Positions 55,436 to 64,000 of a DNA stretch of 64,000 bases are shown here, in pieces. Within the stretch, counting starts at the first letter, position 1. Each line of letters begins with the position of its first letter. The stretch comes from Lineus longissimus (lineage: Eukaryota > Nemertea > Pilidiophora > Heteronemertea > Lineidae). Under the pieces are notes generated by a model, which saw only the letters and a program-made list of their open reading frames with translations, did not search any database and had not been told where the DNA came from. The stretch covers positions 11,224,001 to 11,288,000 of the forward strand of contig NC_088314.1 in assembly GCF_910592395.1 (NCBI RefSeq). The letters are read 5' to 3'. Position numbers and translations under genes: made by a program.

Positions 55436-55880
55436 TTTCCCACTTTAAAAATTCAAAATGGCCGGTGTAGGTCATGTAGGTAGCTGGAATGAAACATTGT
55501 GTTACTTTTCGAGTTTTCAGTTTTGGCCCCGTTAACGCCAAGACAAGAATCGCAACTGGCAGGCACAGTGTTTCATCCCAAAATCACATCAAGAAAGGTT
55601 AATTCCAAATGGGCAATGTACTGATCATGCACCTATTCAGTAGATTTAGCTAAACACGGCATCGTATTACCCGTCAGAGATATTCCATTCCATATCAAAT
55701 CAACAAGTGGTCCCCAGGGCATAGTCTCAGAATTGGCTAATTTTCAGATATTTTGTAGGTTATGGGGCCAAAATGAATGTTGAAACAGCCAGGGCCATTG
55801 TGCTTACCTGTCGACATGAAAGGGAGAACCTGAAGAAGAACTTGTTATGAATAAAATGGTCCAGGGGCCATGTGCTCACC
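55436..55880 (+). repeat. Dispersed repeat, copy 4 (degenerate)
   Basis: Fragments such as ttttggccccgttaacgccaagacaagaatc and ccaggg(g)ccat(t)gtgct(c/t)acct, occurring twice, match blocks of the other copies. It lies upstream of the zinc-finger exon, probably in its intron. Confidence 0.5.
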
Positions 55881-56075
55881 TCGGGTAATGTTAATGCATG
55901 TCATTTGCAGTGGATATGGGGAACAGTTTTGGTCATTGATGTCTATTTTGCGATCTTAGGGGAAGTGGTGTGTTAGTACAGCTTCTTTGGAGAATTTAAA
56001 GATTTTATTGAATTTTTAAGAAGGCCACTTGCAGCCATACTGTTTATGAGATTCAGGGTAATTGTAGAGTGTAAA

Positions 56076-56760
56076 TGTACAGGGTGTCTAAAAAAAAGGA
56101 AACCTTGATTAATTTGTTAATTTTTCTGGACATGGCTAAATATTTTCGAAATTGGCAACCACCATTCATTACCCAGTGAAGTCCTCTTTCTTATAACATC
56201 AAGAAATCCAATTTACTGTCACAGATGACTGAACACCAAACAGTTCAATCAACCATGCCAGAACTGGTCTTGCACCAGATAGACATTTTGGTAATAAACC
56301 TTGTCGGCCCAGTGCAGGGCTTTTGTTGGGACTCCAAATCATGCAATCCTTTGCATGTGTTTCCATTGCACACTCCTTAAAAGTTGGAAAGGTTGCTCAT
56401 TTTCTCTCAGACCAGCAAAATATGACTTACAACTGAGCAGCGTGTGTTTGGGGTAAAAGAGTGGTTGAGGACTGGAAATCTCTAGCAAGTAGCAGATGCA
56501 TTTGGTGTGATCAAAATGGCCACCAAGGTCCCCTGACCTCACCCCCTGTGACTTTTTTGGTTGGGACATCTTGAGAACCAAGTTAACGAGTCGCCTCCAC
56601 GAGATATCAATGACCTATGTGCCAGAATCGTTGATACCTTAAGAGGACAAAGAGATGCATTCAGGAATGCATTGAGAGCAATGAGAAACAGACCTGAAGT
56701 TTGTGTTGACAGGAATGAGGGGCATGTCGAAGGTCACTGGAGTTAGGTTGAGACAGTAAT
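56076..56760 (+). pseudogene. Mariner-like transposase fragment
   Basis: The left end cagggtgtctaaaaaaaagg looks like a mariner TIR. The C-terminal transposase region reads WPPRSPDLTPCDFFGWD, with the third catalytic D in SPDLTP. A frame change is followed by VNESPPRDINDLCARIVDTL and AMRNRPEVCVDRNEGHVEG. The N-terminal two-thirds are not recognisable. Dead copy. Confidence 0.7.
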
Positions 56761-56929
56761 AAGCACCCAGATGTTAAATCAACACAACTTGTTGAGATAA
56801 AATTTCACACGATTTCCAGAAGTAGTCCGCCACTAAAGGCTTAAACTAAGAAACAACAATATACGATAAGCTTGCCAGGGAAGCTAACAAGTCACTAGTT
56901 AGTGAGATATCAAAATTTTTACCATTTCA

Positions 56930-57090
56930 GTTTCCGTCTCCCAGGTGGCCAAGTCAAGAACCAAAATTGGGTGTCGGATGTTATCTGACCAAGAGGGTCA
57001 CGTGTGCCAAGTTTCAAGTTTATAGCTTTAGTGGTAAAGAAACGTGCCACAGTTACACTCTAATGGCAAATTTATGCCATTTGACCTCTT
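56930..57090 (+). repeat. Dispersed repeat, copy 5
   Basis: tctcccaggtggccaagtcaagaa, gtgccaagtttcaagtttatagctttagtggtaaagaaacgtgccacagttac and gccatttgacctc match the other copies, in the same orientation. Confidence 0.7.
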
Positions 57091-57525
57091 TTTTTTCTTA
57101 CAAAGAACAATTTAATCTAATATATATAATTTCCATCTTTACATTCCCGTCTTCAGGGGTTTGTTTTGCTAGAAACATGCTGGCAAATTACACCAGCATG
57201 TTTCTTTACAATCAATGGCAGTACATAATTATATACATCAGATCGGGTTTTTTTGGTTATTGAAACAAGATGCCCACCCCAGATTAAAGTTACTATAGTA
57301 TTGGGTCCCATTTTTCATTGAATAAATCAACTTTGTTATGTTTACATCCTATAGTGAATTCTAAATATTTCATATGTTCAGTGTGATATAAGTTAGTCTG
57401 GCAGTGAATGCATGCTATAATCATTGCCGGCAGCACAGTAGGACTCAATATGCATAAAACATACATTGCCAGGGCTCACTCTTCTCTACTGGAGGTAATA
57501 ATGCTCTCTATCAAATCCCGCTCGT

Positions 57526-57834
57526 AGCTGGCACCAGGATGAAGCATTCCTTTGGATTGGCCAACTACGAGTATATTGGTAGTAAGTCATATTGTTACCT
57601 AAATTCCCTTGCAGTCAACGCGTGCATGTGGTATTATTTATACCAACATGATATGCCTAAATATTCATAAAATAACCCAAATCATAATACTATCATGGCT
57701 CATATTGCATAAATTAGATATTTGTAGTCACTCGTAGTTGGCAAAATGGAAGGAGGCATTGTTCACTGGTGCCGCACTACGACTCGTAGTTGGCAAACCC
57801 CATGAGTTGCTCTATCCTGGTGCCAACTACGATT
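57526..57834. mobile_element. MITE-like repeat with CGTAGYTGGCACCAGGAT ends
   Basis: cgtagctggcaccaggat at the left is inverted as atcctggtgccaactacg at the right. Internal ctcgtagttggcaaa words occur twice more. About 309 bp, no gene. Confidence 0.6.
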
Positions 57835-57878
57835 GTTTTAAAAGTGATTTAAGTACCTCCGGAGGTGGAGAGTACGCC

Positions 57879-58118
57879 CTAGTATACGTTTTTTGCACTG
57901 CTTATACATTGCCCAATTACTGTACAAAAGCTCGTAGGTTGGCATATGGGATGGGCCAACAATTTTGGGTCGGCAGTCAACGTGTTAATATTTTCCCAAA
58001 ATTCTTGAATGTACCGACAGTCCCAAAATGAATGTATAATATGATCTACTAATAATTCCCTTTTCCAATTCACAAGGTGCTGCGGTTGTTGTCCTTTATT
58101 TTCCATTTTTGAAGCCAA
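57879..58118 (-). pseudogene. Possible LINE ORF2 C-terminal zinc-binding fragment
   Basis: The minus frame contains ELLVDHIIHSFWDCRYIQEFWENINTL, similar to the zf-RVT pattern at the end of non-LTR reverse transcriptases (H-x-F-x-x-C...FW). No reverse transcriptase is present nearby. Confidence 0.4.
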
Positions 58119-58453
58119 TAGTTATTAACAAGGATATCATGTAGAAATTTAAATTGGAAAACTCTCAAACTCATATCAGAGATCTTATTATGACATACCA
58201 AACAATTCATCTGCATCAATATCATCTTGGCAATATTTCAAAATTCTAGGATAATTTTTATCTTGTCCATAACATCTTTTAACAAGTGGCCCAAGGGCCT
58301 GGTGCTCAGCTGAAATGGATAGGTGAAGGCAAGGGCCAAGTGTGTGTTGGTACCCTGTTATTATGAGGCAACGTGAAGCTGTAACGTCTAGCACGCAGAA
58401 GTGCTGGTGCGAAAGACCTTCTTGCTATATCAGTGCATGCTGAAGTACTGAGT

Positions 58454-58547
58454 TGACGTCACCCTGCTATTATGACTTAAAGTCATTTCTATTGCCGTAG
58501 CAGTAGTGGGGTGTGTGATGACGTCAAGGAGTTGTGTGGTGACGTCA
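58454..58547. promoter_or_regulatory. Cluster of three full CRE palindromes
   Basis: TGACGTCA occurs at 58454-58461, 58519-58526 and 58540-58547. This site is bound by CREB/ATF bZIP factors in animals. No adjacent gene start is established, so function is open. Confidence 0.45.
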
Positions 58548-58790
58548 AAAGAGTGGAGTCATTGTCTTCATGCAGCGTAGGTGGAACTAATAACATGCAC
58601 ATGGACACAAGGTACATAATTATTACAGTGTATTTTGCGAGGTGGGGCCTGGTGCTTTACAATGGTCAAATAAACCGACTGTTGTCTGGACATCGATGAA
58701 GTGGATGCAGCCAAATGTTTGGGATGGTCTTTTTTGTATGTGAAGAAAAGAAGATAAAGAGTTGGTTAACAAAATGAACTTTATTGGTGC

Positions 58791-58869
58791 AGCAGATATT
58801 TGATGCCTTTCGGCAGATATTTGAAGCGCCTTGCGGCAGATATTTGTTGCCTTGCGGCAGATATTTGAT
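58791..58869. repeat. Short tandem repeat, GGCAGATATTTG, four copies
   Basis: gcagatatttg begins at 58792, 58813, 58836 and 58857 with spacers such as atgccttt and aagcgccttgc, giving periods of 21-23 bp. Confidence 0.8.
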
Positions 58870-59443
58870 AACGCTCTCCGGGAATGGAAAGCAGTAAAAC
58901 GAGTAAGCACACCTTACTCTGATGTGGGAACAGCAAGTGCTTTACTGGACTTGAAATGTGCCAACGACTCCTCTTGCAATAACCAACAACAGTTAATCTG
59001 TAAAAAAAGAGAAGAGAAATTAACACTGACTGAATAAAAAAGGGTGACATAGACGGGGAAATGTACACCACCGGATACAGTCCGTGCTTGATCAGGCATT
59101 TGTCAGATGATATCCTGAACAAGGGATCTATGGAAGCAAATCCAGAAAGAGACTTAACCTTCGAAGGGCACACTTTTTTACTCGGTGAAAAGTCAGTCCT
59201 GTGGGCTGTTTTTCAATTTAAAATAAAAGTGTAACCTCTTTAAATTAGTCTCACAGACTGAGCCATAACACTCAACAGCCAACCGTGCCCACATGATGTG
59301 AGCCGAGAGCTGGGCTTAGAGATGAGCGAGTGGTGTACTACATTTTGAAAATTGTCTATCGTCTATACGAAATGTGATAGAACAGGATCTAGTGGACTTA
59401 ATGATGAGGTACTATCAAATAAGGTGTCCATCAAATGAATCAT

Positions 59444-59480
59444 GAGGGCCTGTTGAGTAATTATAACTCAACAGGCCCTC
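59444..59480. repeat. Perfect 15-bp inverted repeat with 7-nt loop
   Basis: gagggcctgttgagt, loop aattata, then the exact complement. AT-rich surroundings; not clearly linked to a gene. Confidence 0.8.
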
Positions 59481-59988
59481 TAAGCCTATCCTATAGGGCT
59501 AGGCTATTGTTTTTGTCTTTTTTACAGCCTACAGCACAGCCATGCACAGCGCAGTGTACAGACAGTACATGATTGAAAAACCAAAAACATGAGCATTGCT
59601 GCGTAACGAAACTGCAGTGGAATTCATGCATACTACGATGTCATAATGTGACTTTCAAAATAATTGTTGTCACGGCCAATGACCAGACAGGGAGAAAACA
59701 AACGTAAATGGCGAGATTTGTTGCAAAATAGCCAACCACAACAACTCAGGGACCGTAGCCAAAATGGAGTAAGTCCATGTAAATGGTTGACCAATCCAGA
59801 GTCTTTCAAATGAATTTATTTTATCTAATCGATTATGGAATCGTTTTCTTGTGGGGGAAATCCAATAAAGGGCACTTTCGTGTCAAATGTCATAATTGTT
59901 GTCTGCCATCTTGCTTTGACCACGTTCTTCTGGTAAGATGCACGCAATGCGATGAATTTTGTGGGTAGGCCTAACAGGCACCCTGGTG

Positions 59989-61491
59989 ATGTTAACGTAT
60001 GGAATGGAGTATGGAGATGATGTTGACAGCCCTGACCCTGATACCACTACTGATGATGATGATGATGATGATGATGTAGATGATGCTAACCAGGCTGTAC
60101 CTGGTTCACGTAGGCACCAGAAAAGCTACAGTCTCAATCAGAAGATTGACCTTATCGAGACATACCAATTGGAGCATGCTATAGGATTACGTCATGCTGA
60201 AACTGTGACATCCTTTGCTAGACACCACCGCATAGCACCGCAGACATTTAGACGTTGGTTAAGCACACAGGATGACTTGTTTGCCCTCCGAGATAGATCA
60301 ACTCAAGACCATAGAAGACGGATGAGACAACGGCAACACGGCACTGATGCACTAGGTAGTGTTTCTACAAGCATTATATTCCTCGCTAAATGAATTTCCT
60401 TCCTTGTTGGCCTATACCGACCGGAATAAGTCCGCTTCTGTGTCATGGACAGAAGAATAAGTCGCACTATACATCAAAGCGACTGACCCTGACCATTGCC
60501 TTTAACAATATCAGTATTATTGTTCCTGGGACCTTTATTCCTAGGACTAACATTTCGTTCATACCTGTGGTTATCGGCAATCAATATTTCCAAAGATGTT
60601 AAACGTGTTAGCTTTTTTATTGCAGCATACTGGCCCGAAATGGAAAACAATTTGAACACCTGGTTCCTTGAGCGCCGAAGACTTGGTTTCCCTGTTTCCG
60701 GTGAGGATATTAAAGGGCAAGCTGGAAGAGAATTTCGGCAATGGTGGGCAGAGCTTCCGAACGAAACGAAGGCCGAAAGACAAGAACAGAGACCCCTGCG
60801 ATACCGGTCATTCTAGTTAATGGTAGTATTTTTTAGGAAAATCAGAACTTCTATGACTAAAATTATTATAGGTTTGTCATGGATGGAACCAAAACATTGT
60901 GCGTGTCTGACTGTTCAGAAAGGTAATGTAAATGTTCATACTTGTTGTTTATTTTTCCAGGTAACTGGTAGTCCACAGGGTTGGGCCCGACACCAATCGC
61001 TAATCGAGTGGTTGCAGGCCCTGATTGTGCCATTTGTAGCAGGGGCCACGTTCCTGTTACTTTTAGACAGGTATCCGGCGCATCGAAATCAGCAATTTCG
61101 TGATGCAATCACCGCAGAGAATGGGACAGACACTTTCATTCCAGGACGATGTACTTCGCTGCTGCAGCCCTTGGACTTAACCGTAAACAGGAGCTTCAAG
61201 TGTCACCTGAGGACCATTTGGAAAGTGTGGAAAATCGGCCACACCGATGATCAAGGACATTGTGAGCGGATCACCAGGCGGGATGTGGTCAGGATGATCA
61301 GCCTCGGCTGGGAAAGGGTCACACAACAGACGATTATGAATGGTTGGAGAGCCAGTGGCCTAGTTCCTGAGGACGATGACGAAGTCGGGGAGGGGGTATA
61401 GATGGTAAATGATGAGCTTGAGCAGTTTGTTGAGGGGATTGAGTTTTCGGAAGGAGAAGAGGATGATGATGTTTTTGATGATGACGTGTAA
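59989..61491 (+). pseudogene. Spliced pogo-like transposase-derived gene
   Basis: Exon 1 (59989 or 60004 to 60355) encodes an acidic start with a run of eight D, then a helix-turn-helix region (QKSYSLNQKIDLIETYQ, FARHHRIAPQTFRRWL). An intron (60356-60625, GT...TTTTTTATTGCAG) joins in frame to AYWPEMENNLNTWFLERRRLGFPVS. The next part is degraded: a stop at 60814, and the first catalytic D region (MDET in relatives) is not found. From 60961, after an acceptor, come LLLLDRYPAHRNQQF and GRCTSLLQPLDLTVNRSFK with the second and third aspartates 35 residues apart, as in the copy at 7646-8990. A TAG at 61399 interrupts an acidic tail that continues in frame to 61491; AATAAA follows near 61506. A decayed or domesticated transposase; decay is more likely. 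Confidence 0.7.
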
Positions 61492-62556
61492 ATCCCGTTT
61501 GGATAATAAAATTGATTGGTAAATTGATAAGTAAATCTGTTCTTTAATTTATTCGTTGACAGCAAGACTTCTTTATTGGGACATTCTGCAGACCCATGAA
61601 GCTGGCTTTATTATAGACCCTAGATTAAAAATTTCTGGTCAACTAACACTATAGGCATAAAATGAGGACGCTAGTTGTATTGTATTCATTCATTCAGTAC
61701 AGGACTACCCCATGTCAATGTTCATGTCTTTTATCCACTTACGTGGAAGGCATTGGCATTCCCCACGAAAAGGGAGTCAATTATCAGATGTGGCTGTTCT
61801 TTCTAATGTTCGCCTGCCACCAGTAAAATCGGCCTATTCATTTGGACTTAGTCATTTTACGATTCAGCCGCGCTCGGTTAAGAGGGAGAAGACAGTATAT
61901 ACAGTTAAAAGTGCATAAAAATCCCGATTCAACCTCCGGGCGCTACCTTTTTTCTCCGCCAGACTCCGGGCGCTACCAGTCGTTATTTAGTGCGACCGCC
62001 ACCAGACATGCCAGAGTGTTTATCAAGATCTTTCACCGTTTTAATTGCGCGTTTTAGGCAGATTAATCAATTATTACATGCATGCATTATATATCACCGA
62101 AATGATAATTGCGTATGCTATTTGAAACTAAGTTCAGATATTATTTTCGATCTTTGAATTGAATTTAGGCGAGTGATATTTGACACCCGGTCGACATATC
62201 AGGACTTGCAAAATTCACTCGAGATCGCTTGCATCATCGGCACGTTTGAAAACCGAATTTCACAAATTCCACAAATATTTATCACATACCATATGTATCA
62301 CCACAAAGGTAACTTTCTAGACTATTTGAAACCAGAGTCTTTCTATACAAGGGTCTGGTCACCGGCAACTTTCCTTTGATCACACGGCTCTCTCATGCAA
62401 TTAACTGGAGCCAGATGAAGCCCTTTAATTTTTTCTTAAATTTTGCGCAAACGTTGTAAGTCAGTTCTATCAACTTCCGATGGTGGCGCGCTTTTTCGCC
62501 GAAGCTCACCGAGTTTCTCCGAACCGTTCCGAATGAGGAAGACACTAACAACAAAA
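61492..62556. other. No gene seen
   Basis: Contains ctccgggcgctacc twice (61935 and 61966) and atgcatgcattatatat. No inverted ends for the transposase gene were found. Confidence 0.25.
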
Positions 62557-62796
62557 ATGGCGGACGAGGGAGTTGTCTTTCAAGATTTTCCGGTTAATTT
62601 AGACGATATGCACGATAATCTTGGTCAAAATGATTTTGATTATGTTTTTTCTGATACGGAATGTGTTGAAGAACATGATGAAGAGAACATTCAGCCGAAG
62701 AAGTCATCGTGGAAGTGTCCAGTGTGTGAAAAAAAAAATCAATACAATTTGATTTACATAAAAACATTTTATTACCGGGTAATACCAGAAACATAA
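62557..62796 (+). CDS. Hypothetical acidic protein or first exon with CxxC
   Basis: The start ATG has a strong context (aacaaaaATGGCGG). The product MADEGVVFQDFPVNLDDMHD continues with many acidic residues, then KSSWKCPVCEKK. A run of ten A follows, where a frame change or splice may occur; the remaining frame looks random. Not recognised. It may be the 5' end of a transposon or host gene. Confidence 0.35.
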   Translation: MADEGVVFQDFPVNLDDMHDNLGQNDFDYVFSDTECVEEHDEENIQPKKSSWKCPVCEKKNQYNLIYIKTFYYRVIPET

Positions 62797-62841
62797 AGTG
62801 AAGTAAAACCTGGCTGGCAACGGTTTCGACATCACCAAAAT

Positions 62842-63207
62842 CTAGAAAGATCCATCATTTTGAATGACCAGACTTTTCTGCACAACTGGCACACTATTAG
62901 CGATCACAAAGTGCTGACAGAAAATGACAGAATCATCCCCGTTCAACCTGACCCAATCACGTGGAAGCGGGACACTATCAGCAACAGAAATAGCCTCGAA
63001 AAAAGTCGGCACTGTCAATATAACTTCAGCAGGTCGATCGTCCGGTTCTAGCCTTTTGCTCATAGTCATAACTGTGTTGCAGAAATTTTCAAGAACTGGA
63101 TCTAACACGCTAACTGGATCTAACACTGACACCTTCGGTAACCTATCATCTTTCTTGCTCTTGGGACGTGTAAACCTGGACCTTGAACCCTTTTTCTTAT
63201 TCGGCAT
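62842..63207 (-). CDS. Hypothetical protein, possibly transposon-derived
   Basis: Starting at the ATG at 63207 it reads MPNKKKGSRSRFTRPKSKKD, basic, then VSVLDPVSVLDPVLE (a 6-residue duplication), then RDWVRLNGDDSVIFCQHF...PVVQKSLVIQNDGSF. The last part recalls a short motif I associate with proteins of some invertebrate DNA transposons, but I cannot name the family. It converges on the plus-strand frame at 62557. Confidence 0.35.
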   Translation of the reverse strand: MPNKKKGSRSRFTRPKSKKDDRLPKVSVLDPVSVLDPVLENFCNTVMTMSKRLEPDDRPAEVILTVPTFFEAISVADSVPLPRDWVRLNGDDSVIFCQHFVIANSVPVVQKSLVIQNDGSF

Positions 63208-64000
63208 GATGGAACCAGACCTAAAGTGAAGAAGTGAAACAGCATAATTTATAACTGGTAAATAAAACAACAAAAATTACAACAGGTAAATAAAACAACA
63301 GAGTGAATAAGTTCATTTCATCAGGTGACTCAAATCAGGAATTACAATTATAAGGCCCAGGCCTACTTAAGTTAGGTTAAAAAACAAATTAACAAATACA
63401 AATACAACACAAGCTGTTGTGTTATTGTTTACAAAAGTTATCAACACATGGCATACATTGCAGGGAGTCGAGAAATAATGAGTAATGCAGGTAATGTAAA
63501 CCACACACATAACACAACAGTGGATTTGAGTACTTTCGAGTATGATGCTTTGCATGACATTTTATTTCAACCTGTCATCGAACCTTTTCTAGTATCTGTC
63601 ATGACCTGTGCATGAAGCCATATACATCCGGGTACTCTACACACTGAACCGCTGAATGACAGAACCAATTTGAGGAAAACGGGACCAATTTGTAATAATA
63701 ATAACTCAAGATTAAAAACTTAAAAATGTACAAGAGTTGATTATTTAGTAAGAAGACAGCTATATCTAATTAGCAAATGTACTATGATAATGAAATTTGC
63801 ACGATAAACATGCTAACTGCTAACAACAACTTTTCGTCTATCCGAGAATTTTTCGTTTTCTTCAGGCGTTTTTTAGGTTTTTTTTCAGAGACTCGAATAA
63901 AACCCGCTCTAACGTCAGTTTGTTCGGTTCAATTTTAACCACACGCGATTATTAAGTTAGATCAAACCATAAAGAACAATGTGAATCTTTTAAAAAGTCA
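63208..64000. other. No gene seen
   Basis: AT-rich sequence with a short direct repeat (ggtaaataaaacaac at 63257 and 63285). No motif. Confidence 0.25.

Overview
This window is intron-containing animal DNA, moderately AT-rich and packed with transposable elements. It looks like a marine invertebrate. The frequent taggcct motif and a sea-urchin-TU-like foldback element make an echinoderm, hemichordate or similar deuterostome plausible, but this is inference and not proven. I see no bacterial operon, rRNA, tRNA or CRISPR array.

Layout. 1-1911 holds a BEL/Pao gag fragment (minus strand) fused to the 3' end of a Gypsy pol (plus strand). 1912-27157 is one large nest. A decayed Copia element carries, in its 5' LTR, a Gypsy element (2295-21070, 4-bp duplication TAGA). 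That Gypsy contains a 1.07-kb inverted-repeat element (3067-4131) in gag and a 10.6-kb DNA transposon (5217-15838, duplication TATA) in its protease. The DNA transposon encodes a THAP-type exon and has itself received a MITE with a 9-bp duplication (5605-6548), a pogo-like transposon (7254-9378) and a compact, apparently intact Gypsy-like retrotransposon with identical LTRs (9856-14996). The Copia was also hit by a foldback element (25566-26662). LTR divergence falls with depth (about 8%, about 1%, 0%), as the nesting predicts.

27158-40490 holds two broken BEL/Pao elements (28497-31016 and 34853-39018), a third BEL-like gag piece, a Harbinger transposase with damaged catalytic residues, and small inverted-repeat insertions. 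40495-45360 holds a dispersed repeat interrupted by two head-to-tail MITEs, one of them carrying a TTAA-flanked MITE, followed by minisatellites.

Host genes are few. The best is the large exon of a five-finger C2H2 zinc-finger protein (53190-55367, minus strand). A second possible minus-strand gene has a candidate first exon near 50100 and a candidate last exon with poly(A) signal at 45791-45944. The right end carries a mariner fragment, a possible LINE fragment, a spliced pogo-like transposase-derived gene (59989-61491) and two unassigned open frames.

The elements do not form a pathway. The biological content is a layered record of insertions. Only the 1544-residue gag-pol at 10146-14780 and the zinc-finger exon look fully coding.
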